64,000 bases of DNA from an uncultured Prevotella sp. (GTDB taxonomy: Bacteria; Bacteroidota; Bacteroidia; Bacteroidales; Bacteroidaceae): the NCBI RefSeq assembly GCF_946407605.1, contig NZ_CAMJOS010000002.1, forward strand, positions 124,001 to 188,000, given 5' to 3'. Below, in pieces: positions 56,850-64,000 of this stretch (position 1 is the stretch's first letter; each line of letters begins with the position of its first letter). The notes under the pieces were generated by a model. The model worked only from the letters and a program-made list of their open reading frames with translations, was not told the origin of the DNA and searched no databases. Position numbers and translations under genes: made by a program.

Positions 56850-57986
56850 TTAGAGCGTCTTACGGTAACAGCGGTGACGACGATGCTGGCGACTCTCCAG
56901 ATACTGCCATTGCGAGCGGACGGCCTCGTTGTCCTCCATCTGCGGCATGGCCTCGGCATAGCGGAAACCATAGCGCTGGAACTGCTGTATTAGGTCGTTG
57001 AAGATAAGGGCGTTGGCACCCTTCTGACGATACTCGGGTAGCACACCTATTAATAATAGGTCGACGGTGTCGGTCTTGTGCCACTTCAGGATACGTAGCA
57101 ACTGCCACCATCCCAAGGGGAAGAGTTTGCCGTCGTGGGTTTTCTGCAAGGCACGTGAGAACGAGGGGAAGGTGACGCCGAAGCCAATCATCTCATCACC
57201 GTCCATCACGGCAGTCACCAAGTTCAGGTCGGCAATCTTGATATAGTCGTTGACCAACTTATCAATCTGTCGTTGCGAGAGTTGAGAATAGCCGTAGAGG
57301 TTCTTATAGGTGGCGTTGACCAGTTCGAAGACCTTTCTTCCCCACCCTTCCTGCACCAACTCATGGCGTGTGAAGTGATGAACACGCAGGCCATAGCGGC
57401 GCATAATCATGTCGGAAACCTTGGCAAACTTATCTGGCACCACCTCTGGCACCTGCACCAGATACTCCATATAGTCGTTATCCTTGCGGAAACCGCCCAA
57501 CTGCTCAATATGTTTGGGGTAATAAGGATAGTTGTAGTTGACGTACATCGTGGAGAGTTCGTTGAAACCCTCTATCAGCATACCCTCGCGGTCTGTGTCG
57601 ATGAATCCCAGAGGACCGGCAATCTCCGTCATGCCCTTCGAACGTCCCCATTCCTCGGCAGCCTTCAGCAAAGCACCCGACACCTCGATATCGTCGATGA
57701 AGTCGAACCAGCCAAAGCGCACCTGGTGCACATTCCAGCGTTCGTTGGCGCGATGATTGATGATGGCAGCAATGCGTCCCACCATCTTTCCATCGCGGAA
57801 AGCCATGAAATACTCTGCCTCGCAGCATTCGAAGGAGGGATTCTTATCGCTTCGCAGTGTGGCCATCTCGTCGAAGAATAGATATGGCACAGCATGTTCG
57901 TCGCCCCGATAGAGATCGTAGTAGAACTGCACGAACTGGCGCAACTGCTTTCGGCTAGTAACTTTTTTTATTTCAATATTACCCAT
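56850..57986 (-). CDS. GNAT-like acyltransferase family protein (double-domain, Bacteroidota type)
   Basis: The 378-residue protein starts MGNIEIKKVTSRKQLRQFVQ. The first half has a GNAT-like AYFMAFRDGKMVGRIAAI near residue 75-95 and then EWGRSKGMTEIAGPLGFIDT. The second half has VTAVMDGDEMIGFGVTFPSF and a C-terminal LLIGVLPEYRQKGANALIF, the 'v.peyrgkGv...L' acyl-CoA-binding motif. So it looks like a tandem pair of GNAT folds, as in conserved Bacteroidota proteins of unknown substrate. It stands alone between a good promoter and a bidirectional terminator. Confidence 0.7.
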   Translation of the reverse strand: MGNIEIKKVTSRKQLRQFVQFYYDLYRGDEHAVPYLFFDEMATLRSDKNPSFECCEAEYFMAFRDGKMVGRIAAIINHRANERWNVHQVRFGWFDFIDDIEVSGALLKAAEEWGRSKGMTEIAGPLGFIDTDREGMLIEGFNELSTMYVNYNYPYYPKHIEQLGGFRKDNDYMEYLVQVPEVVPDKFAKVSDMIMRRYGLRVHHFTRHELVQEGWGRKVFELVNATYKNLYGYSQLSQRQIDKLVNDYIKIADLNLVTAVMDGDEMIGFGVTFPSFSRALQKTHDGKLFPLGWWQLLRILKWHKTDTVDLLLIGVLPEYRQKGANALIFNDLIQQFQRYGFRYAEAMPQMEDNEAVRSQWQYLESRQHRRHRCYRKTL

Positions 57987-58028
57987 GATGGATAGAAACT
58001 ATTTTCTGTCTTTCCGTTTTTCGGCGTG

Positions 58029-58058
58029 CAAAGGTAACTATTTTTCATGAAACGGCAA
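58029..58058 (-). promoter_or_regulatory. Promoter of the GNAT-like gene
   Basis: On the minus strand TTTG (TTG at 58056-58058) and TACCTTTG (58029-58036) are spaced by 19 bases. The ATG is 42 bases downstream. Confidence 0.6.
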
Positions 58059-58127
58059 AACGTATTGCACACTTTTTTGCTTTTTGTGTATTTTACGCCC
58101 ATTTTTGGTTCTTTTTCTTCCATTTGT

Positions 58128-58158
58128 TTGGCCAGTTCATAAGAAAGCACTACCTTTG
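58128..58158 (+). promoter_or_regulatory. Promoter of the thiamine uptake operon
   Basis: GTTTGG (TTG at 58128-58130) and TACCTTTG (58151-58158) are spaced by 20 bases. The TPP riboswitch starts about 12 bases after the box. Confidence 0.7.
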
Positions 58159-58170
58159 CACCCGATTTTA

Positions 58171-58250
58171 TCAAGGGGTGCCGTCAGTTTGGCGGCTGAG
58201 ATGATACCCTCTTAACCTGATACGGATTATACCGGCGTAGGGATGATAGA
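58171..58250 (+). promoter_or_regulatory. TPP riboswitch (THI element)
   Basis: All conserved blocks of the thiamin pyrophosphate aptamer are present in order: AAGGGGTGCC, GGCGGCTGAGATGATACCC, TTAACCTGATACGG and TTATACCGGCGTAGGGAT. The genes downstream are a TonB receptor, a PnuT-type transporter and thiamine pyrophosphokinase, which confirms the assignment. No terminator stem is clear between the aptamer and the ATG at 58323. A short ACTTT/AAAGT stem near the start codon suggests control of translation, which is an inference. Confidence 0.95.
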
Positions 58251-58322
58251 GAAACATATTCAGGAACAATCCCCCCTTTTTGGTACCAATTAAAAAATTA
58301 ACACTTTAAAAAGTAAAAAGGG

Positions 58323-60749
58323 ATGAAAAAGATTCTTTTAGGATTAACAGCATTCATTGCTATGAATGCAGCCGCCGAAGAGAAGGCGGCGAGCGACTTG
58401 GCAGAGATGCCTATCGACTCATTGAAGAATGTGGAGTTGCAGAACGTGCAGGTGGTGGCCATTCGTGCCTCGAAGAAGACGCCAATGGCATTCACCAACA
58501 TGAACCAAGACCAGATTAAAGCCGTAAACTTTGGACAGGACATTCCCTACCTGCTGTCGCTGACACCCTCGGTGACGATGACCAGCGATGCAGGCAACGG
58601 AATAGGCTACACCACATTAAGAGTACGCGGCACCGACCCTTCACGCATCAACGTCACAGCCAACGGCATTCCTATGAACGATGCCGAGAGTGCGCAACTC
58701 TTCTGGGTGAACATGGGCGACTTCGCCAGCAGCGTGCAGTCTATGCAGATACAACGCGGTGTTGGTACTTCGACCAATGGTGCCGGCGCCTTTGGTGCCA
58801 CGCTGAACATGCAGACCGAGAACATTGGCATATCTCCTTATCTGGCTCTCGACGTCAGCAGCGGCTCGTATAACTCACATAAGCAGACGCTGCGTTTCGG
58901 CACAGGCATCATCAACGACCATTGGGGCTTCCAGGGTCGTCTGTCGAACATCACCTCCGATGGCTATCTGGACCGTGCCTCTACCAAGCTCAACTCCTAT
59001 CTGCTGCAGGCAGGTTACTTTGGCGATAACACCGTGGTGAAGCTGATTACGTGGAACGGCATTGAGGAGACCTATCACGCCTGGGACTACACGTCAAAAT
59101 ACGAGCAGTCGATCTATGGCCGCCGCTTCAACTCTTGTGGCGCTATGACGTGGGACAACGATGTGTTCTACGACAAACAGACAGATAACTACCACCAGCA
59201 GAACTATCAGCTGCTGTTGAACCAGTATCTGACACATGACCTGAGCCTTAATGCCGGCCTGCACTATACAAGGGGTGAGGGCTACTACGAGCAGTATAAG
59301 ATTGATGCCAAATGGGCCAGCTATGGTCTGTGGACAGCCGATGCCAACGACACGAAGACCGACGATGCCCAGTTGGTGTATAAGCCCATTGTAAAGGGCG
59401 ACCTGGTGCGCCAGAAGAAGATGAAAAACGACTTCTATGGTGCTGTGGCTTCGCTGATTTACAACAACCGCGACAACCTGGAGGCTGTGCTGGGCGGTGG
59501 CTGGAACAAATACGACGGCGACCACTTCGGACGTATCGTCTGGAACAGTGCCAGCCCCTATAAGTACTATTATAATAAGGAGAACGACGCGAAATGGAAG
59601 GATGCCTCAGGCAATAAGTATTTCTATGAGTTCAGCGATGCCAAGGGTGCCCTGCCCGGCTTCGACTACTACAACACCAACGCCAAGAAGACCGACTTCA
59701 ACGTCTATGCCAAGGCCAACTACACCTTCTTCAAGGGCTTGAGCGGCTATGCCGACCTGCAGTATCGTCATATCAACTACCGCATGCAGGACCCTGCCGA
59801 CAGCTGGGGCTATAATGCCAACGGCGACTATGTGGTGGACGAGAACTTCAACTTCTTCAACCCCAAGTTCGGACTGAGCTACGACATCAACGCCCAGCAT
59901 AAGATCTATGCCTCGTATGCCATTGCCCACAAAGAGCCTGTTCGCAACAATTACGAGGACAATTTGGGACTGGCGGTGACCTCAGAGCGCCTCAACGACC
60001 TTGAGGTGGGCTATAAGTTCCTGTCGCCCCGTTTCTCAGCTGGTGCTAATATCTACTGGATGGACTATAAAGACCAGTTCGTGCTGACGGGTGCCCTCAA
60101 CGAAATAGGCGAGGCTGTGGCTATGAACGTGCCCAAGAGCTATCGTCTGGGCGTGGAGCTGGAGGCAGCCTGGATGCCTATAGACTGGTTCCGCTGGGAT
60201 GCCAACGCCACCTTCTCTAAAAACCGTGTGAAGGACTCGAAGGTCACCCTCGACGACTACACCACCGTCTCTGTGGGCGAAGCACCCCTGTCGTTCTCGC
60301 CCGATGTTATCTTCAACAATATCTTCTCGTTCAACTATAAGGGCATGAAGGCATCGGTGCAGAGCCAGTATATAGGCAAGCAATATATGACCAACTCCGG
60401 CTTCGACACGATGACGGGATGGGATGCCGACGGCAACGAGACCTCTGAGTCGATTGCCCTCGACGGCCACTTCTCAACGAACCTCGACCTGAGCTATACG
60501 TTCAACATGAAGTATAAGAACCTGGACATCAAGAGCATCACGCTGGGTGTCTCGATGTACAACATCTTCAGCGCCGAGTTTGACAATAACGGATGGGCTG
60601 CGCCTGCCTATAAGAAGAACGCCAACGGTCAGGTGGTGGCCTATAACGGCAGCTACGCCACCGATGGTGCCCTGCGCGACCAGTGGGCAGCCGGCTTCGC
60701 ACCCTCTGCCCCCTTCAACTTCATGGCCCATCTGTCATTGAACTTCTAA
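58323..60749 (+). CDS. TonB-dependent outer-membrane receptor, probably for thiamine
   Basis: The 808-residue protein has a signal peptide (MKKILLGLTAFIAMNAAAEE), a plug domain with DIPYLLSLTPSVTMTSDAG and GYTTLRVRGTDPSRINVT, then GAGAFGATLNMQTENIG, and a 22-strand-type barrel ending FNFMAHLSLNF with a terminal Phe. It lacks the N-terminal carboxypeptidase-regulatory domain common in SusC-like receptors. Being directly behind a TPP riboswitch and before PnuT and a thiamine kinase, it is predicted to import thiamine or its phosphates across the outer membrane with TonB energy. This type is the OMR_thi group. Confidence 0.92.
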   Translation: MKKILLGLTAFIAMNAAAEEKAASDLAEMPIDSLKNVELQNVQVVAIRASKKTPMAFTNMNQDQIKAVNFGQDIPYLLSLTPSVTMTSDAGNGIGYTTLRVRGTDPSRINVTANGIPMNDAESAQLFWVNMGDFASSVQSMQIQRGVGTSTNGAGAFGATLNMQTENIGISPYLALDVSSGSYNSHKQTLRFGTGIINDHWGFQGRLSNITSDGYLDRASTKLNSYLLQAGYFGDNTVVKLITWNGIEETYHAWDYTSKYEQSIYGRRFNSCGAMTWDNDVFYDKQTDNYHQQNYQLLLNQYLTHDLSLNAGLHYTRGEGYYEQYKIDAKWASYGLWTADANDTKTDDAQLVYKPIVKGDLVRQKKMKNDFYGAVASLIYNNRDNLEAVLGGGWNKYDGDHFGRIVWNSASPYKYYYNKENDAKWKDASGNKYFYEFSDAKGALPGFDYYNTNAKKTDFNVYAKANYTFFKGLSGYADLQYRHINYRMQDPADSWGYNANGDYVVDENFNFFNPKFGLSYDINAQHKIYASYAIAHKEPVRNNYEDNLGLAVTSERLNDLEVGYKFLSPRFSAGANIYWMDYKDQFVLTGALNEIGEAVAMNVPKSYRLGVELEAAWMPIDWFRWDANATFSKNRVKDSKVTLDDYTTVSVGEAPLSFSPDVIFNNIFSFNYKGMKASVQSQYIGKQYMTNSGFDTMTGWDADGNETSESIALDGHFSTNLDLSYTFNMKYKNLDIKSITLGVSMYNIFSAEFDNNGWAAPAYKKNANGQVVAYNGSYATDGALRDQWAAGFAPSAPFNFMAHLSLNF

Positions 60750-60765
60750 ATAAGCCCTGTTTCAA

Positions 60766-61347
60766 ATGACGCTCGACTGGCTTGACATACTCACCACGAT
60801 ACTCGGACTGATTTACATCTGGCTCGAGTATCGTGCTCATATCGCCCTCTGGGTCATCGGCATCGTGATGCCAGCACTCGATGTGGTGCTATACTGGCAG
60901 CACGGACTCTATGGCGATGCCGGTATGGCCTGCTACTATACCCTCGCTGCCGTCTATGGCCTGATGGTGTGGAAGTTTAAGAAGACGCGAACAAAGAAAG
61001 AACCGCTCCCCATCATCCACATGCCCGTCAGACAGTATTTGCCTGTCACCGTCTTTTTCTTTGTGGCCTGGGGCGTGGTCTACTATATATTAATAAGGTG
61101 GACTAACTCCACAGTGCCTGTCCTCGACTCGTTCACCAATGCCCTCTCCTTTGTGGGGCTCTGGGCTTTGGCACGAAAATATGTCGAGCAATGGCTCTTC
61201 TGGATGGTGGTCGATGTGGTCTGCACCATCCTCTACATACAGAAGGGCATACCCTTCAAGGCCGGCCTCTATGGGCTTTATGTCATCATCGCCTTCGCTG
61301 GCTATCTCAAGTGGAACTCACTTGCCAAGAAACAGTCCGTAGTATAA
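60766..61347 (+). CDS. pnuT: PnuC-family thiamine transporter
   Basis: The 193-residue inner-membrane protein has about seven hydrophobic segments and the PnuC layout: LDILTTILGLIYIWLEYRAH at the start, ALDVVLYWQHGLYGDAGMAC and, near the C-terminus, ALARKYVEQWLFWMVVDVVC with the W-x-x-W/DV pattern that lines the substrate site. PnuC proteins are facilitators that trap their substrate by phosphorylation; PnuT members bind thiamine instead of nicotinamide riboside. The next gene is thiamine pyrophosphokinase, which would supply the trapping step. It starts 16 bases after the receptor gene. Confidence 0.9.
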   Translation: MTLDWLDILTTILGLIYIWLEYRAHIALWVIGIVMPALDVVLYWQHGLYGDAGMACYYTLAAVYGLMVWKFKKTRTKKEPLPIIHMPVRQYLPVTVFFFVAWGVVYYILIRWTNSTVPVLDSFTNALSFVGLWALARKYVEQWLFWMVVDVVCTILYIQKGIPFKAGLYGLYVIIAFAGYLKWNSLAKKQSVV

Positions 61348-61375
61348 TAGTTCGTGGTTTTTAAATCAATAATCC

Positions 61376-61972
61376 GTGATTGAAAAAGCATTCGATGTAG
61401 TAGTTGTTGCCAACGGCGAGTTCCCTTCGCATCATGTGCCACTCGCCGTTCTCCGTCAGGCCCCTCATGTGGTGTGTTGCGACGGAGCCATCCGCCGTCT
61501 GCCTAATGCCGAGGTAGTCATTGGCGATGGCGACAGCGTGCCTTCTGAGTACCGTTCACGTCTTATTCAGATTTCTGAGCAGGACGACAACGACCTCACC
61601 AAGGCCACCCGCTATTGTATGTCGCAGGGCTGGCATCGTATTGCCTACTTAGGAGCCACGGGGATGCGCGAAGACCACACCCTTGGCAATATCAGCCTGC
61701 TGATGCGCTATTTCCGAGAGCTGCAGGTCGATGGCATCATGTTCACCGATTATGGCTTCTTCACCCCAGCCTATGGCGACCAGACGTTCTCGTCGCTGCA
61801 GGGTCAGCAAGTCAGCATCTTCAATTTCGGCAGCACTCGTCTCGCCTCCAGCAACCTGAAGTGGCCCTGTTCACCTTTCAACCAATGGTGGCAAGGCACA
61901 CTCAACGAGGCCCTCTCCGACTCGTTCTCCATCCAGTCCGACGGATACTACCTGGTCTATCAGACCTATTGA
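61376..61972 (+). CDS. thiN: Thiamine pyrophosphokinase
   Basis: The 198-residue protein has VVCCDGAIRRLPNAEVVIGD with the GDGDS motif near residues 44-48, then ISEQDDNDLTKATRY (the catalytic D-D-N-D cluster) and LGATGMREDHTLGNI. It moves pyrophosphate from ATP to thiamine to make TPP in the cytoplasm, trapping what PnuT brings in. The start is GTG at 61376: a TAA stop lies two codons upstream in the same frame and the next Met is about residue 80, so no other start fits. It is 28 bases after pnuT and is the last gene under the TPP riboswitch. Confidence 0.92.
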   Translation: MIEKAFDVVVVANGEFPSHHVPLAVLRQAPHVVCCDGAIRRLPNAEVVIGDGDSVPSEYRSRLIQISEQDDNDLTKATRYCMSQGWHRIAYLGATGMREDHTLGNISLLMRYFRELQVDGIMFTDYGFFTPAYGDQTFSSLQGQQVSIFNFGSTRLASSNLKWPCSPFNQWWQGTLNEALSDSFSIQSDGYYLVYQTY

Positions 61973-62031
61973 TAGCCCTGTAATCGGAAAAGAGCCTGCT
62001 CCGGTGTGTGGAACAAGCTCTTGGCGCATTA

Positions 62032-64000
62032 TTACTGTTTTATTTTACGTACCGTCACGGTGCCGTTGGGCTGCTGCTGACGAAGGATTAAGATGCCCTT
62101 TGCGCTGTTTGACACACGACGTCCGCTCAGGTCATACAGCTCATGACCTCTGCCATCTTCCGTACAGCTTGTTACCTCGACAATACCAACAATCTCTTCG
62201 CTGGGCTGCTCCGTACCATAGTAGTACAGGCGGAAATCGTCCATCATCACCCAGTCTTCTGCCACGGTGCTGGTCTTGGCCATACCCATCAGCAGGCTGT
62301 TGTTTGTGACATGGAAGATCAGGCGGTTCTTGTAGTGACCTGCCTTGAAGTAGGCAACTGACGACACCATGTCGTTTGGCACATAGAAACCATCTGTTGT
62401 AAACCACTCCTCGCCATTGCTCAGTCGCTCAGTAGCATGCTCCGACGACAGCGCCACCAGAGGCTTCGTCACCTGAGCGCCACCATTGACGGGGTCATCC
62501 ATATAAATCACGGCATGACTCTGGGTCACCCCCTGACGATATCTCTCGGCATCCTGGTCAGGCGTACCAAAACGGTAGAAAGCCGACAGCTGCATGACAT
62601 ACCATCCATTAGGAATATTGTACACTGGCTGATAGAGCGTCAGGTTGTTCTGGAACACCTCCAGGGCCAGGGCCTGTCTCTGGAAGTCATCATTACCAAA
62701 GTTGATATAGCCCGATCCGTACCAGCCATCGATGGTATTCTCGCCATTATGTTCGAAGCTTGGGTTGATGAGCAGCGAAGTACAGTCTACAGGGTCGGTA
62801 ATAGAGGCATGATCCATATTTGCAGGGATACGCAGCTTGGCAATCAACTCGTTAATCTGGTCGATAAGAACATAGATGTCCTGTTCCTCATACTGATGGT
62901 TCAAGGCATTGGCCGTAGTCTGCTCCAGCATGTCGACACTCTGCTGCTGCACGGAGGCCGATGCCGCATGATAGGTGTCGATGGCCCACTGCAACTCCTC
63001 GAGTGCTGTGGCCAGCTCCTGGAATGCTGTGGCAGAGGCCACAGCCTCATCGCTGATGGCATAGAGTCGGCTCAGCACCTGGAACATCTGTTCACCGTCT
63101 GTTGACTGCTCCAAGGCCTTGGCTTCTGCTATGACGTCGACCAGTTTTCCATAGACGGTCTTGCCCATCATCTGTCCTACCAGACCGTCAGCGGTGGTGA
63201 GGGCCTGCTGCAGGGCAGGACGCATATACTCCGGATTGAAGCCGAGGTAAGTCAGTTTGAAGTTATCCCAGATGGCCCAGCTGTCGCCGTTCTGGTTTGT
63301 AGCACCCTTCACACCGATGCTCACCACTTCGTTCTCGTTCATGATGAGTCCATAGGCACTCTGGTGATACTTGCCTGCACTGAAGGCCTGAGCCGATGTT
63401 GCCATGTCGTTGGGGAAGTAGAGTCCCGTAGGCGATACATAGTAGTCGCCAGAGTAGAGACCAGCCTCGGCAGGCTCTTCGAATACGTTCTTCAGTGGTG
63501 TGGCACTGTTGTTCAGATAGACATAGACAGGCACGTTGATGTTGCCGCCCTGATAAGCATTCCATGCATTGATGTCGCGACGGTTGCGATAGAAGCCCTG
63601 CACCTGTATCTCGTAGATGCCGACAGGCAGTCCCGTCACGTTTTGGTAGATATCAAACTGTCGGTTGTTCCATGCCTCGAAGCAGTAGTTGTCGCCAGTA
63701 CCGCCCACTTGCACATGGCCACCCGATGCGGCGTCAATGGTCCATCCTGACTCACCCCATTCAAAGTCGGGGTTGTTAATCAGATAGGTCATATCCTCCT
63801 TGCCGTCAGCCGACTCGTTGGTGGTAAGGAACACCACTTCATTGTCATTAGCATGGAAGTGGTCATCATCGCCCAGATAGTAGCCATACAGGTAGTAGTC
63901 GGTGTAATTCTCCAGACCCTCGAACGACAGTTGCAGCAGACTGTCGGCGTCGCCAGCCAGTGTCATATTCAGCATTTTCTCCTCTGCCACATCCCATCCG
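62032..64000 (-). CDS. T9SS-tailed surface protein with duplicated carbohydrate-binding-like domains, partial
   Basis: The frame is open to the right window edge, so the N-terminus (signal peptide and more) is missing; 655 residues are visible. Two related beta-sandwich units occur: one with LINNPDFEWGESGWTID, LYFPNDMATSAQAF and SWAIWDNFKLTYLG, the other with LINPSFEHNGENTIDGWYG, FYVPNDMVSSVAYF and DWVMMDDFRLYYYG. A helical, probably coiled-coil, linker of about 120 residues separates them. The end carries a type IX sorting signal (ELYDLSGRRVSNSAKGILIL). Such proteins are exported and often bind glycans; the ligand is unknown. It converges on the thiN gene with 59 bases between. Confidence 0.8.
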   Translation of the reverse strand, partial: GWDVAEEKMLNMTLAGDADSLLQLSFEGLENYTDYYLYGYYLGDDDHFHANDNEVVFLTTNESADGKEDMTYLINNPDFEWGESGWTIDAASGGHVQVGGTGDNYCFEAWNNRQFDIYQNVTGLPVGIYEIQVQGFYRNRRDINAWNAYQGGNINVPVYVYLNNSATPLKNVFEEPAEAGLYSGDYYVSPTGLYFPNDMATSAQAFSAGKYHQSAYGLIMNENEVVSIGVKGATNQNGDSWAIWDNFKLTYLGFNPEYMRPALQQALTTADGLVGQMMGKTVYGKLVDVIAEAKALEQSTDGEQMFQVLSRLYAISDEAVASATAFQELATALEELQWAIDTYHAASASVQQQSVDMLEQTTANALNHQYEEQDIYVLIDQINELIAKLRIPANMDHASITDPVDCTSLLINPSFEHNGENTIDGWYGSGYINFGNDDFQRQALALEVFQNNLTLYQPVYNIPNGWYVMQLSAFYRFGTPDQDAERYRQGVTQSHAVIYMDDPVNGGAQVTKPLVALSSEHATERLSNGEEWFTTDGFYVPNDMVSSVAYFKAGHYKNRLIFHVTNNSLLMGMAKTSTVAEDWVMMDDFRLYYYGTEQPSEEIVGIVEVTSCTEDGRGHELYDLSGRRVSNSAKGILILRQQQPNGTVTVRKIKQ

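Noticed and set aside
1..64000. tRNA, rRNA, tmRNA or mobile-element genes
   Set aside because: I looked through the non-coding stretches and saw no cloverleaf with a GTTCRA T-loop, no rRNA motifs, no transposase or integrase. A covariance scan would be needed to be certain.

Overview
The window reads as chromosome from a Bacteroidota bacterium of the Prevotella/Segatella type. The evidence is: TAnnTTTG (-7) promoter boxes with a TTTG about 20 bases upstream, type IX secretion C-terminal signals (LxGrrV...kGlYI.NGk), Omp28-family proteins, a fused gamma-alpha 2-oxoacid:ferredoxin oxidoreductase and a Bacteroidota-type thiamine uptake operon. There is no rRNA, tRNA, CRISPR, prophage or insertion sequence that I can recognise.

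Layout. 1-1.7 kb: end of a CoA-transferase gene, an AlbA_2-domain protein, then an unusual nested inverted repeat. 1.5-14.7 kb: surface glycan and lipid A genes (GT4, NodB deacetylase, DPM1-like GT2, GT87, further GT2, LicD, UDP-galactopyranose mutase with a GlfT-like GT2, LpxL-like acyltransferase, GT11-like transferase, EptA-like transferase). 12.9-22.5 kb: a minus-strand operon running from a DUF4468-like secreted protein through miaB and three LTA-synthase-like membrane phosphotransferases to the EptA-like gene. 22.9-27.6 kb: a minus-strand operon of unknown gene, rpoN, PAP2, purE, ispG. 27.7-40.5 kb: histidine acid phosphatase, sufE, U32 peptidase, a secreted esterase and CotH pair with Met/Gly-rich segments, an Aur1-like PAP2 enzyme, an epimerase, an M16 protease and an SLC13 transporter. 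40.8-50.2 kb: a plus-strand operon of thioredoxin-fold proteins (TlpA, outer-membrane barrel, Omp28 lipoprotein, two large T9SS-exported Omp28 proteins and one small T9SS-tailed protein). 50.25-51.63 kb: about 1.4 kb without a large gene, full of repeats and hairpins, with a probable small RNA and a 42-residue lipoprotein. 51.6-58 kb: korAB, a CbbX-like AAA+ ATPase with a long structured leader, a GNAT-like protein. 58.1-62 kb: TPP riboswitch, TonB receptor, PnuT, thiamine pyrophosphokinase. 62-64 kb: a T9SS-tailed surface protein cut by the window edge.

Together the genes describe an anaerobe with a heavily decorated envelope, salvage of external thiamine and many secreted proteins. The most unusual things are not genes: eleven degenerate tandem arrays with an exact 7-base period sit at gene junctions. 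At three junctions one array holds both the stop codon of one gene and the start codon of the next, and two arrays lie in frame inside enzymes (ispG and an epimerase). Other points worth a look are the surface thioredoxin-fold operon, the structured leader with a Cys-rich UGA-interrupted reading frame before the AAA+ gene, the Met-rich esterase/CotH pair and the repeat-dense 50-51.5 kb region.
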